This document shows positions 9,101 to 21,869 of a stretch of DNA of 64,000 bases, piece by piece (position 1 is the first letter of the stretch; every line of letters starts with the position of its first letter). The translations under genes were made by a program, and so were the position numbers. Origin of the DNA: Ziziphus jujuba (Eukaryota > Streptophyta > Magnoliopsida > Rosales > Rhamnaceae); NCBI RefSeq assembly GCF_031755915.1, contig NC_083382.1, positions 28,496,001 to 28,560,000 of the forward strand, read 5' to 3'. The notes beneath the pieces were generated by a model. That model was not told the origin of the DNA, did not search any database, and worked only from the letters and a program-made list of their open reading frames with translations.

Positions 9101-11904
9101 CCGGTCACCTCCGACGGAATTGGGGTCGATGGAGACCGGTAATGCGATCCTCGTTCCACGAGCTTCGATTCGGTATCTTATTCGACTATTTTGGTTAACG
9201 TTTGTATTTGACCCCCCGGGTACCGGGTATTATTTACCCGATTAAAATATTAATTTATTTGACTATGTGTGAATTGTGTTTTAGGAGCACGGGTGAGTCA
9301 TGGAATTGATCCCATAGTGGATCTTAGGTTAATTGCGTGCTCCAGGTGAGTGACCCACCTTCAAATTAATTTTCGGGAATTAAATTTGTGATTATTATGT
9401 GTGATTTGAATATTTGGAATTTAAATTTTATGTGCCAAATATTTAATTGATTTATTGTGGAATTATTGGTAAATTTATTTTGATTAAAGAAAATATGCAT
9501 TATATAAATTTATCCAAATGTGAAAATTATTTTATGGTATTGAGGATTGCGAAATTCTTGTGGTTTTGACATTGAATTGGGCATGATTTGATTTTCAAAT
9601 ATTTCAAGGAAAATATTGTTTATGTTGGTGACTTCAATTTTTGTAAGCATGCCCATGGAATATTATGTGATCTAATTATTATATTTCGAGAATTATTTAT
9701 GCTATTGGGAAAATGTGAATATTTAAATTGGTGGATTTGGGAGTTGGTGGAGTTGAATTTTCATGGGATTTATGATGTTGATTATAAAGAAATTGTGGAG
9801 AATTTCCGGATTCAATTGGATGGAATAAACCTGTTATGTTTATGGAAAATTTGAGATTTTGATACAAATTAAATATGTGGATTTTATGATTTTTAGATGC
9901 ACCGTGCACGTACTGGTGTTCTGTTTATATGTGATATGGTTATTGTGCACACGGATGTGATTAGAGCGCAGGTGGGTGTGAGTAGTGCGCAGGTGATATT
10001 ATGAGGTTGTCCTGTGGTTGCCATCGGATGAGGGTAGGCCGCCCCTCCATGGCCGGGACACCAGTTAGCAGCGGCGCAGTGGGACGCCACGCGACCGTAT
10101 GCTGGTTTTTTTTTATAACCTCCTGTCTGGCGGTACCTTGGGACGCTGGGTACTGTTGGCGCCACTGGTATATAGTGGGTGCATCAAGTGATTTTCAGAA
10201 CTGTGATTTTAAAACAAATATTTTGAAACTGTATTGGAATTAAAAATATAATTATTACTGATTCTGGTATTTATTTGATGTCTTGGTTTTCGGGGAATAC
10301 GAACAAAGGGTTTTGTGAAAAGGTTTTAAAAAGGAGAAATTTTCCAACCGAGAGAATTGTAAGGGTTTTGAGAGAAATTATTATTTCTAATCAATTATTA
10401 TTTATCTACTTATTACCGTGGTATTATATTGTATAGTAGATAGGGTCACTCACTGAGATGATTAGCATCTCATATTTTCAAATTCCGTTCCTCTAGGTAC
10501 CAGGTTGTCGGTGTTCATCCGGAGCGGACTTGATCTTCATCGCTGTTTTAGTTCGTGAAGTACCCTGTTCTTTTTTTATTGCAGTTGTAATACTTCTTTC
10601 ACTCTTGTTGTATTCTATACTTAGTAGTACTTCATGAAGCTCTGTATACTGTATGGGACACTTATGTATTTGTTATGCACTAGATTACTGTATTTATTTT
10701 TGGAGTGCTGAAATTTGTGGAATCAACTTGTAGTATTGTGGGAGGAATAAGGGGACGTTATAGAAGTGTGTTTTCAGTGCAGAAATTTGTGGTAAGTCCA
10801 TCCCTTAGGGGAAGTTCTGCCGGATTTTCTATTGGAGGGTCCGGTAGGGTTTCCCTGGGATCAGGGCTTGTCTAGGGTTCCGGTGAGGAATTTTGGATAG
10901 GTCCTGACATAGGACATCACTGGTATATAGTGTGATGCGTCAAGTATTAATTTTCAGATAGAAATTTCAAATCCTAAAGGTTTTAAAATCGTATTTAAAT
11001 TAAATACATTTAAATTGTTTTATCATCTATTTATAATTATTTAAAATTATATTTTTTTGATACTGTTTATTTTAATTTATTAAATCAAATTATATGAATT
11101 ATACATTGAATTCTTCTTTTATGTTATATTTCTTTCATGCAAGTATTCTAAATTTATTTTATTATATTTCATTATATTTTATTGGTATTTGGATTGTTTA
11201 ATTATTTATTAAATTAATTATTACTTGATTTGTGGGGCATAAAAGATTGGGTTTTGCGAAAATGTTTTAAAAGGGGAACCTTTCCAACCGAGTGAATCGT
11301 GAGGGTTTTGAGAGAAAATATTATATTCAATTAATTATTATTTATTAATTATTTAATTGTTTGGTATTGATCAATTAAGTTTCTTTTATTATTATATTAT
11401 TAATATTATAATTGTACAGTAGATAGGGTCACTCACTGAGATGATTAGCATCTCATATTTCTAAATTCCGTTCCCCTAGGTACAAGGATTAGGAGACGTT
11501 GATTGTCCGGGGCGAGCCCAACGTCTCAGTTCATTGCCGAAAGTCCAAGAAGCATTTCCTCCCTTTTTTCTCTTCATCTTGTATTACTTCTTTATCTGTC
11601 GTTGTATTAAAGTCATGTTTATTTATATAATGTTCTGTATACTATATTAAACATTTAGTTATTAATTATGCATTGATTTACTGTTATTCATTTGGAGTGT
11701 TGCAAATTTGTGGAATTAAATTGTAGTAATGTGGGAGGAATAAGGGGATGTATATAGAAGTGTGTTTTCAGTGCAGGAAATTTGTGGTAAGTCCAACCCT
11801 TAGGGAAGGTTCTGCTGGATTTTCCATTGGAAGGTTCGGTAGGGTTTCCCTGGGATTAGGGCTTGTCTAGGATTCCGGTGAGGAATTTTGGACGGGTCTT
11901 GACA
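6128..11904 (+). mobile_element. Solo LTR of the Tekay-like gypsy family, inserted in copia gag and interrupted by a second solo LTR
   Basis: It starts TGTAACACCCCG and ends GGACGGGTCTTGACA, the termini of the LTRs that flank the gypsy element at 24177-46657. GAAT on both sides (6124-6127 and 11905-11908) is the target duplication; a one-base loss probably hides the fifth base. Its own sequence is 6128-8086 plus 10915-11904, about 2.95 kb. There is no internal coding region, so it is a recombination-derived solo LTR. Upstream TTGAC repeats, a GA-rich tract near 6650-6705 and GC-rich DNA at 6720-7200 are shared with other copies. Confidence 0.9.
8087..10909 (+). mobile_element. Solo LTR (Tekay-like family) nested in the solo LTR at 6128
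   Basis: It runs from TGTAACACCCCG to GGTCCTGACA and is flanked by TAGGA at 8082-8086 and 10910-10914. The length is 2823 bp. It landed inside an LTR of its own family, just before the conserved block that reads CACTGGTATATAGTGTGATG. A pyrimidine-rich stretch at 8640-8770 produces artefactual Lys/Arg-rich frames on the other strand. Confidence 0.92.
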
Positions 11905-12690
11905 GAATTACATGAGAAATTAACAGTGCATCACAATTATATTAAAAGGATAGACATACGGCCTCCAGACACCACAATTACTGCTCATGCTGCTCAACAC
12001 ATGCCTCCACGTGGAAATTCTTCCCACGGGTTGGGTCTCCCAGACAATATAGACCTCTTTGTGCATCTTTTGTTCCCAACACCGCCAAGTGTCCACCTCC
12101 TTTCGCACCAATTACAAGGGTCGTTGTCAGCTGTGTGCAACTGTAACAGCCTAGACCACCCGCATGCGATATTGTCCTCTTTGGGCTTGGGAAATCCTCT
12201 TACAATCCAACCCTCAAGGTTTTAAAAGGCCTCGCAAGGGAAATGTATCCACACCCACTTATAAGGAGTGTTTCGTTCCCTTTTCCAACCGATGTGGGAC
12301 TTCACAATCCTCCCCCCTTGAAGCCCAGCGTCTTCGTTGGCACATCGATCCTGGTACTGGCTTTAATACCAACTATAACAGCCCAGACCATCCGCATGCG
12401 ATATTGTCCTCTTTGGGCATGGGGAATCCTCTTACAACCCAGCTCTTAAGGTTTTAAAAGGCCTCGCAAGGGAAAGTATCCACACTCATTTATAAGGAGT
12501 ATTTCGTTCCCCTTTCCAACCGATGTGGGACTTCACAGCAATCTAGGGACATTTTGCACGATTTTGTCCTCTATTCAAACATCAATGGACATTTACACCT
12601 AAGTAGTAAGTACCTCCTACCCTCAATCAATCTGCTCTTCATGCTTTTCATTCAACATCTATTCTAGGTCCTGCTCCTATTAGTTTGACT
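11905..12690 (+). pseudogene. Copia gag C-terminal part with zinc knuckle (split by TRIM)
   Basis: The Gag frame resumes with HEKLTVHHNYIKR after the solo LTR. The CCHC knuckle is split by the TRIM: its first two Cys are encoded just before 12137, and the remainder (GHFARFC) lies at about 12551-12571 with a stop inside it. The stretch then runs towards the protease. It is not functional. Confidence 0.7.
12142..12537 (-). mobile_element. TRIM element (terminal-repeat retrotransposon in miniature)
   Basis: Two direct repeats of about 165 bp (12142-12306 and 12374-12537) enclose only 67 bp. On the - strand each repeat starts TGTGAAGTCCCACATCGG and ends in TGTTACA or TGTTATA. Just inside the - strand 5' repeat, TGGTATTAAAGCC (12361-12373) resembles a Met-tRNA primer site. 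Flanks are GCAAC (12137-12141) and GCAAT (12538-12542), an almost perfect 5-bp target duplication. It is non-coding and depends on enzymes supplied in trans. Confidence 0.85.
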
Positions 12691-13910
12691 CAACCTTGGC
12701 TATTGAACACATGTGCATCGCATCACATAGTGCAAGATTTTCAAACTTTATCTCTTCATACTGAATATAATGGCACCGAAAAGATTTTGGTTGGTAATGG
12801 TAATAGATTGGGTATCACACATATTGGCTCTACCTCTTTAGCCTTTCCCTCTAAAATCTTTTCTCTTACTAATGTCTTATGTGTTCCTGCCATAACACGA
12901 AATTTACTTTTTGTTTCAAAATTTTGTCATACCAATAATACTTCTATTGAATTCTTTCCTACATATTTTGTTGTGAAGGATCTCCGGACAGGTACTTGTC
13001 TTCTCAAAGGTCCGCTTAGACATGGAGTTTATGGATGGCCGGGCCTTCCTCATTCCTCTAATCCAACCCCATGCTGCCTATGTAAGTGTCAAAACCAGTC
13101 TTCAACAGTGGCATCAAAGGCTTGGTCATCTTGCTCTCAAAAGTTTTTGTCATATCATCCACAAGTATTCTCTACCTGTCTCCAACAATGCTCAATTTAT
13201 TTGTTCATCATGTTTTTTTCAATAAATCCCATCGTCTTCTTTTTGGTCTATATTCCCTTTCTAGTTCGAAACCTTTGCGGTCAGTATATTTTGATGTTTG
13301 GGGACCATCATCTGTTCCTTCTTATGATGGTTTTAAATTTTACGTCATTTTTGTGGATTATTTTTCTAAGTACTCATGGTTATTTCCTATTATGCAAAAA
13401 TCTAATGTGTCTTCTGTTTTTATTAAATTTAAAGCTGTTGTGGAAAAATATTTTCAATTACCACTAATTTCCTTTTACTCATATAATGGTACTAAATTTA
13501 TTAAACTCAAATATTTTTTTGAAATCAATGGAATAAGTCATTTTTTGATCACACCACACACTCCACAATAAAATGGATATGCAGAACGTAGGCATAGGCA
13601 CATACGTGAAACGGGCATGTCCTTATTATCTCAAGCTAATATTCCTACAAAATTTTGGTCATTTGCCTTTCAAACCGCCACTTATTTAATTAACCAACTA
13701 ACTACACCAACTTTAGGAAATAGATTACCTTTTCAAATTATTTTTCAAAAATCACCAAATTTTACTTCCATAAGGACATTTGGCTGTTTATGTTTTCCCG
13801 AGCTCAAGCCTTACACAAATCCAAACTTGAACCACTCTCTCATCCATGTGTGCATCTTGGCCCATTATCTAATCAAAGTGGATATAAATGTTTGGATGTC
13901 ATGACAAATA
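12685..13910 (+). pseudogene. Copia protease and integrase (broken)
   Basis: The protease begins around WLLNTCASHHI. The family active site is DSGASHH, so the catalytic Asp-Ser-Gly has become Asn-Thr-Cys. The pre-integrase HxxLGH motif follows (QQWHQRLGHLALKSF, about 13106-13150) in another frame. The integrase core is recognisable from FDVWGP (about 13291) through TPHTPQ (about 13550-13569), a stop, then NGYAERRHR and QANIPTKFW. Several frameshifts and in-frame stops rule out function. Confidence 0.85.
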
Positions 13911-14399
13911 AAATTTATTCTTCCCATCATGTGATCTTTGTAGAAAATGAATTTCCTTTTATGCAAAAAGCAAAGGTCAATAATTCATTCCTACCTAATC
14001 CCACTTACATTCAATCACATCCTCACACCTTCACTCATACATTAATTCCTTTCCAATCTTCACATGTCCCACCACACTCTATATCCACTTCACCACACAA
14101 TGTATCTCCTACACAAAATCTTTCTCCTATGTCAGCTTTATCTCTAAACTCACCTGCCCTGTCTCTTGACAATAGCAAAACATGTACTCCACCTTCACTT
14201 TTGCCTTCATCTACTCCACTCTCAAGTGACATATAGTGAGAAGACAGCACTGCTGCTCGGGACTCTCTCACAGCTTCACTAACTTCTTCAGTTCCCTCCC
14301 CTCCATCAAATACTCACAAGCATGCAACGCGCATGAGGTCATTAAATCAAATATTGAAGCCCAAACTGCTACCCGATTTTTATGCTGCTTCCATTACCA

Positions 14400-15909
14400 C
14401 ATCAGTGAGCCGAAAGCAGCAAAACAAGCTTTGGAAATTCCTGCTTGGAGAGATGCAATGAACAATGAATATCAAGCCTTGCTCAAGAACAATAGCTGGA
14501 CGCTTGTTCCACCTGCCTCTGCTCAAAATCTAATCGGCTATAAGTGGGTTTTTCGCACAAAATATAACTCTGATAGTTCTTTTTAGAAACATAAGGCTCA
14601 TCTTGTTGCCAAAGGCTTTCGTCAACAATCGAGCATTGATTATTTCGACACATTTAGTCCTGTTGTAAAGCCCGCTACGGTATGCACTGTCATCTACCTT
14701 GCATTTTCCCACAATTGGTCCCTTTAGCAACTTGATGTTAATAATGCCTTTCTCAATTGCGTAATTCAAGAAGAGGTGTTCATGACTCAACCCACTGGGT
14801 TTATTGATCAGTTTAAGCCGAAGCATGGATGCCAGCTAAACAAAGCTATCTATGGCCTTAAACAGGCTCCTCATGCGTGGTATACAGGCTTCAAGGAGTT
14901 TCTCATTAAATTTGGTTTCAAAAACTCTTATGCAGATACCTCTTTATTTATCTATCGCAATCAAGGACTCATTCTCTATTTATTTGTTTATGTCGATGAC
15001 ATAATTTTGACAGGAAACAACTCAACTTTTCTTTCTGACTTTGTCAAGGCTTTGCCAAATAAGTTCTCTCTCAAGGATCTTGGGTCCTTGGATTACTTTC
15101 TTTGGATTCAAGTTCTTTCCACTTCTATAGGGATCCTCTTATCACAACATAAATATATAACTGATCTCTTGGCTTCTATGAAAATGCTCAACTCCAAACC
15201 ATATTCGACTCCTATGGCTGCAAACATTAGCTTATCTATTCATGATGGCAAGCCGCTTGACTCTCCAACTGAGTACCAAAAACTTATTGGTTCCTTAAAT
15301 ATTTATTGATAACAAGGCCGGACATTGCATATAGTGTTAATAAACTATCATAGTTTATGCACTGTCCAAACTCTAGTTCATTGGGCTGCAGCTAAATGTC
15401 TTCTCTGTTATCTCAACGGAACTTGATATCATGGCTTAGTACTTCACAAAAATTCTCCTTTGAATCTTCATGCGTTCTCTGATGCTGATTGGGCTAGCAA
15501 CAAAGACGATAGCACATCAACCATAGCATATATAATGTTTCTCGGGAAGAACCCGATTTCATGGTCCTCAAAAAAGCAAAAAGCAATTTCTCGATCATCC
15601 ACTGAAGCTGAGTATTGATCCGTTGCTCACACTGCTTGAGAGCTTCGCTGGCTTGTTTCTCTTTTTCATGATCTTGGTGTCAACTCTAGCATTGTTCCCA
15701 CAATCTATTGTGACAACTTAAGTGCTACCTATGTGTGTGCAAACCCTAAGCTTCACTCACACATGAAACATGTTCGTATAGATTTCCATTTTGTACGTGA
15801 TCAAGTTGAGGAAGGGAGTCTTCGTGTTTCGCATGTTTCGAGTACTGATCAACTTGCAACCTGCTCAGAAAGTCTCAAGCACAAGGCAATTTCTATCTCT
15901 TCGATCTAA
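14400..15909 (+). pseudogene. Copia reverse transcriptase and RNase H (broken)
   Basis: The RT domain starts near PAWRDAMNNEYQAL. It has stops at about 14584 and 14728, then an open stretch at 14776-15309 with KAIYGLKQAPHAWY and the catalytic FVYVDDIILTG intact. RNase H follows in several frames (FSDADWASNKDDS, ISRSSTEAEY, then HVRIDFHFVRDQVEEG) and ends with TAA at 15907-15909, shortly before the 3' LTR. Order and length match copia pol. Confidence 0.88.
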
Positions 15910-15948
15910 AATCTGTGTTCTTCCAGGATCACATATTTTGCGAGGGGA

Positions 15949-16139
15949 TGTTAAGTAACTAGTTTTGTTATACACGTCATGTACAGGTCTAGGAGATATA
16001 AATTGTTATTGTTAATATTTATCTTAGCTGTTGTAACTTAATAGGTTTCTTTAGCTTATCTTCATACTGAAAACTTGTATTTAATAGTGACTTCGTGACA
16101 ATAATAAATAACTTTTCCAATCATCTGTTCTCTCTGTTA
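15949..16139 (+). repeat. 3' LTR of copia element
   Basis: Direct repeat of 5226-5416. It is preceded by the purine tract GCGAGGGGA and followed by the target duplication TTTTA (16140-16144). Confidence 0.92.
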
Positions 16140-16144
16140 TTTTA

Positions 16145-17912
16145 TATATGTTAAATATAGTACATATCTATACAAAATAAATATTTTCTATTTAAAATAA
16201 TAAATATTATCAATGCTTTATTTAGCATTAAGATATAACTTTACTTTTAAATTCACTACAATCAAGATATGGCTTAGCCAAAAAACATGAGCCCCCCTAA
16301 GCAAGCCTAAGTCAAGCCTAGTGTCACATTCCGTCAAAAAGAGGCAAAACCCTTGAGGTTTAGCTGGAAGGTTCTACACTCTCCATGAAGATTCAAGAGA
16401 AGCCCGGAATATTCTAGAAGATTCAAGAGAAACCTAGACTAATGTAGATGAGAATCTCTCTAGAATACTCCATGTAAATATCTTGTACATAACCCTAGAA
16501 TAATCCAGAACCCTAACTAGATAGGTGACATGTGTATATATCTAGAACCTTATATTTTCGTGATACGTGCCAAACCCTCTAAATAAAGGGTTGGACTCTC
16601 ATTTGTAACATATCCAAGTATTCTAGCAATACAAGTACTCTCCATATTCTCTCAAACTCTTCTACTTCGTACTCTCTTACTCTTAGCTTCCTCATTGTGA
16701 TAGCTTGTGAGCAAGGCTTACTTAGCAAGAGAGGTGCTAAGTGCCGCACGGGAGTGTTGAGAAAGTTAGGCCTGTGACACTAGGCTACCTAAAGAAATAG
16801 ATGGATATATTGACTAGGAAGTCTAAAATATGATCATGTGGGCAGTGACACATTTGATCAAATTGATTTTTCTAAAACCAATGATACATTATCTTTGTAG
16901 GGATTGCCTAGAGGTAAAAATACCTCTGTTTTCTCGAGCATTAATTAACCAAGTTTGAATCCTCACATCTCTAATAATAATAACAACAACAACAACACAA
17001 TTACATATTTTGTATAAATTAAGATTTAAACAATTGATATCGACAAAAATATTGAGGATTTAAAATATGAAAATATTTATGGAAATATTAAAAATTATTA
17101 AATATCGATAAAAATTAAAAAAATAATAGAAATTTATTTTAAAAAATAAAATTTTTTATTGAAACTTTAGGATTGGTTTATTCAATCAATTAATTATCGA
17201 ATTGACCATCAAGATTGCAAAAATATTGAATGGATATGATATCTTTCTTAAATCAATTAATTTATAATAAACATTAATGATCATAAATATATAATAGTTA
17301 ATAAAAAATGCAAAAAAATACATATTTGATAAAATTATTTATTAATTAAAATATATAAAAATAATTATTACAATTACATTATATTTCATAATTATTATCT
17401 TAATGCCATATAAAACTCTTGATGGTTGAAAATTATTAGTTTTTTTTCTTATTTTCATTTTAAAATGTGAAATAGGTGAAGTAATTATTAAAAAAATGAT
17501 CTCTTTGAAAATTTTATATGCAATTATTAATATGTAAACCATATAGATCTTGTATTAAATGTGACTGTCCTTCATGATAATCATTATTAGATATCGACTG
17601 ATTGTATACACAACAATTATTTTCTAATAGTTTAGCTTACACTGAATATATTCCCTCCATACATTTCAATTTTTTTTATGTTCTAATTTTTATCTACTTT
17701 ATAATATTTCTACAAATATTAAATTTACTATTGTCAAAAAAATATAATAAGGTAGACTTGTGACTCGTCACACTAATTGTTTTCCTAAAAATGGGATAGG
17801 TAGATTTATTTGATAAATTTTCAGACATTTGTTAAACTTGAATTTTGTATTGTTATCTGCTTAATTTTTGTAAGGTAATCAAAATGTAAAAAATAAATAA
17901 ATAAATAAAGTA
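16145..17912. other. AT-rich spacer containing one solo LTR
   Basis: Apart from the 458-bp solo LTR at 16322-16779, this is AT-rich DNA with short AAT and CAA runs (about 16975-16997) and no credible coding frame. It was joined to 5225 before the copia element inserted. Confidence 0.6.
16322..16779 (+). mobile_element. 458-bp solo LTR, family not identified
   Basis: It begins TGTCACATTCCG and ends CCTGTGACA, with CTAG at 16318-16321 and again at 16780-16783. Inside are a TATATA-containing segment near 16537 and an AATAAAGGG signal near 16583, in the order expected for an LTR promoter and terminator. No internal region is present. Confidence 0.65.
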
Positions 17913-17917
17913 TCAAT

Positions 17918-20900
17918 TGTAACACCTCGTCTCGAAGTACACCGGAAATTTTCCAACTTTGACCGAGGTTGACTGTTGACCATTGACCATTGACCGAATG
18001 GGTCAAAAGTTGACTTTTTGACTCGGATGGAATTCTAGGTTGACTGAGGTACCGTTACGAAGTACATGTTGGCATGAGTTCGTAGACTAGTAGCACGTTG
18101 AAAACGGAGCTACGGTTTGAAAGTTATGAGCAAAATAAGTTGATGTCCAAATTGTCCAAGGGGTGCCGGAGTTGACTTTTTGTTCATGCAAAGTTGAGCT
18201 TTGACTCATGCATGGTTGGAAAGTACTCATCGATACGAGTTCATAGAGTAGCGGCACGTTTAAATTGGACATCTGGTTAAAACGTATGGATCTGCGAAGT
18301 TTTGTCAAGACCATATTAATTTATTATTATTTTAAATGTGTGAAACGTGCGCACTGTTCATGCCACGTGTCGCATCCTCATTCAATCCCGTGAGTGCACA
18401 GTGACACCCACGGGCTGAGTTATTTCACCGTTCCACGGGGAAAAGCCAAGGAGGAAAGAGAAAGAGAGAGGGCGGAGGGGGAGAGAGAGAGAGAGAGAGA
18501 GGAGAAAGGAAGAGAACCCAATTGGCCACCGCCGATTTGCCCATTTTCCGGCCACCCCAAGCCACATGCGCCTGACCGGTCTCTCACCCATGGGAATTCC
18601 GGCCTACCCAGCGAATCTCACCCCCGGCCGGCCGCCGACGCGCCCAGTTCGAGGCCATTTTCGGCGGCGGGGCCGATTTTTTCAACTGTCGAGATCTCCT
18701 CATTCCGGCCTCCATTCTTGTCACCACCGGTCCCGTTGAGACCCTCTCCCTTCAACCTAAAAAACCCCCTGAAAATCTCAGCCATTGGCCACCAGATGCG
18801 CCGCTGGAGGTGATGGTTTCCGGTGGGTCTCCGCGGCTCGCAGGAAAATCCAATTCCGGCGAGTACCCAGTCACGTCTCCGGCCCCTCCCCACTAATTCC
18901 GACCCCTTGAACTCAGATCCGGGGTCCTTTTCCTCCAATTTGCGACGGTTTGGGAGAATCGAGGCTCTAAATGCCGAGAGCTTTTCGGCGAGATTCCGGC
19001 CACCACCGGTTCGATCTCAGAAAAGTAAGACCGGATTCATAATCCCCGCCTCACAAGCTTTGATTCGGTATATTGCTTGTAAATTTTGGTTAACGTTTGT
19101 GTTAGTCCCCCCGGGTACCGGGTATTATTTACCTGAATAAAATATTAATTTAGTTGAGATGTGTAATATTGTTGTTCTAGGAGCACATGTACGTCGTGGA
19201 ATTGATCCCATGGAGGATCTTAGATTAATTGCGTGCTCCAGGTGAGTGACCCACCTTAAAAACTATTTTCGAGTGATGATTTATATTTATTTGGTGATAT
19301 TTGAATATTTGGAAAATATATGTATGTGGTTGGAATTTTATAAAATTGGGTATTTATTTTATAATGTCAAATTTCGGATGTTTGATTATATGCATACGTA
19401 TATATATTTTGATGCCATGATTGAATATTGGAGAAATTCAAAGAATTTATGATTTAAATTCTTGATTGTTATTATTATTATTTTACCGAGAATTTTTATG
19501 TACAATCAAAGGCTTATGAAGAGAAAATATATTTAAATATTTTTGTGAGCCTTATATATTATTTTGGAGGAAAAAAAATTGATTTAAAGGATTTGAAGAA
19601 AAATATTGGTATGATAGTACTGTATGTTTTAAAAAGGTAATTATGTAATTATAATGCGAGGTGGTTGATTTCATGGTTTTGAGTGAACCATATTTCTTTT
19701 CTATATTGATGATTTATGGTGAGAAATGCAAGGAATGTGGGATTGGAGATTTTTATAACTCCCATGGTAAATTTCGAAAATTTTTGGTAATAATAAAAAA
19801 TGGGCTATTGGTATTTATTTTTATTTTAATTATTTTAGACGCACTTATGCAGTACTGGTGTTCTGTACTGTACATGAGATTGTGATTAGCGCATAGATTT
19901 TAGTCTCCCGTGAGTTACCTATGGACCTGAGGGCAGGACAGTTTAGTATAGTGCACATAACCGCCCTCCTCTTAGGCCGGGATGATAGGTTTTAGCAGCG
20001 GTGTTGTCAGGACGCCAAAGCGACCGTATGCCGGTTCTCTCTTTAACCCTCGCCTGAGGGTACTCGGGACGCTGAGTACCGTAGGGCATCACTGGTATAT
20101 AGTGTGATGCGTCAGGTTATTTTCGATTTGAATTTTTAAGCTTATTATTTGGAAATACTATTCAATTAAAAATGGTTAATTTATTTAAATTTTACCGTTT
20201 ATTTCAAACAAATAATTTTTATGGTATTTTTTATATGATTTATTATTTGTTATTAAAAATTTACTTTATTCTGGATTATTTTTCTGAGTGCATTGGGTTT
20301 CAAAAATTGTTGCATTTTATTGGTAATTATTGATTAAATATTTTCATATAAATTGTGGTGCTCTATATTATTATTTGCATGATTGTGTATTTTAAATGTT
20401 GATATTCCATTTATTTGTTATTTAATTAATTATTTATTGGTTACCTTGATTTTGGGGAAATATAATTGCTGGGTTTTGTGAAATGTTTTAAAAAGGGAAC
20501 CTTTCTAAATTGAGTGCAGTGTGAGGGCTTGGAGAGGAAACTTTTCCTTTAAATTATTTCTATCACGTATATTATACCTTTTCTTGATAAATATTATTTA
20601 ATGAGGTTGGTTATATATTATTAATATATTTCCTTTGTTATTAACTCCTTACACTAGCCAGGGTCGTTCACTAAGATGATTAGCATCTCATATTTTTAAA
20701 TTCTGTTCCCCTAGATACAAGGTTTGGGAGACATTGATCGTCCGAGGCGAGCCCGACGTCTCAGTTCATTGCCGAAAGTCCAAGAAGCATTTCCTTCCTT
20801 TTTCCTCTCCATCTTGTATTGCTTCTTTATCTGACATTGTATTAATTCCACATTTATTTATATAATGCTATGTATACTGTATTGGACATTTAGTTATTAT

Positions 20901-21138
20901 TTATGCACTGATTCCTGTTATTCATTTGGAGTGTTGCAAATTTGTGGAATTATATTGTAGTAATGTGGGAGGAATAAGGGGATGTTTCTAGAAGTGTGTT
21001 TTCAATGCAGGAAAATTGTGGTAAGTCCAACCCTTAGGAGAGATTTTGCCGGATTTTCCATTGGAGGGTCCGGTAGGGTTTCCCTAGGATTAAGGCTTGT
21101 CTAGGGTTCCGATGAGGAATTTTGGACGGATCCTAACA
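17918..21138 (+). mobile_element. Solo LTR of the Tekay-like gypsy family
   Basis: It starts TGTAACACCTCG, ends GGACGGATCCTAACA, and has TCAAT at 17913-17917 and 21139-21143. At 3221 bp it is longer than the copies of about 2.83 kb, with extra AT-rich DNA around 19290-19650 and 20150-20450. It retains the TTGAC-rich start (17950-18050), the GA tract (18450-18510), the conserved block at 19180-19255 and the terminal block from about 20650. Confidence 0.92.
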
Positions 21139-21869
21139 TCAATGAAGTTAGTTGAGCAAATTTTTTTATTAAACATGAATAATATTCATAAAATTTTAAC
21201 AAAAATTAAAAAAAAAATTTGATAAATATTTCCAAAATTTTCATTGAAATTTCTTAGAAAGTTTTAAAATATCTATGAAAATTACACATTTTTAACTAAA
21301 TTGTGAAAGAATTGATGTTAATATTTATTTTGACAGAAATTTTTATGGAAATTATAGCGAATTATCAAAAAATTTCAAGGATGTTATGAAAATTTTACCT
21401 ATTTTTAGAATCTATAATTCCTTTCTATTTGTAAAAATAAATAAACAAATAAAAATTTAACGATTTTTTCGTTTTTTTGCACCTTGGTATTAACAAAGAA
21501 AATTGTTTAAGTTGTATGGCCCTTATAGAAGATTGTTGCTTTCATGTTTAATTTGTTTTATTTTGTTTCTTTTTTTTATTTTTTATTTCTCTCTTTCCAT
21601 TTCTTAAAAGAATTTTTAGTGATTGTTTTGTTGACGGAGAGAATCCAAATCCCTATGCGTATTATATTTCACACCAGGTATTAAATCCAAGCAATAATTA
21701 ATGAGAGATCTTCATGAGACTGTCAGGTTAGATTTTGTCTTTGACTAAAAAAATCAAAAAGATTTTGTCAATATAATAGTCAATAGAAATTGTTAGACAA
21801 TTTCTGATGTATGGAATTTTGTCACCACAATATGAGTTTTTACCCCAAAAAAACAAAAGTGATAAAATA
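21139..21869. other. Spacer ending in a remnant MMP upstream region
   Basis: Positions 21139-21480 are AT-rich with no gene. About 21497-21865 aligns with 1305-1600, the region upstream of the intact MMP, including TCTGATGTATG and the following ATATGAGTTTTT. The gene expected downstream is missing, because a truncated LTR begins where the homology ends. Confidence 0.6.

Larger units (their letters stand above)
5226..16139 (+). mobile_element. Full-length Ty1/copia retrotransposon, degenerate, with nested insertions
   Basis: Two 191-bp LTRs (5226-5416 and 15949-16139) start TGTTAAGTAACT and lie in direct orientation. The 5' LTR abuts a Met-tRNA primer site, and the 3' LTR follows a purine tract (15940-15948). 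Target duplications TTTTA are at 5221-5225 and 16140-16144. The order is gag, protease, integrase, RT, RNase H, as in copia. The gag is split by a solo gypsy LTR (6128-11904, itself split again) and by a TRIM (12142-12537). Without these the element is about 4.7 kb. Many stops and frameshifts show it is dead, although the RT still has YVDD. Confidence 0.93.

Noticed and set aside
9893..10243. Paired frames of 70-90 codons on both strands that recur at 27399-27764
   Set aside because: They recur because the LTR is repeated. Frame and start are not preserved between copies, and no domain is recognisable.
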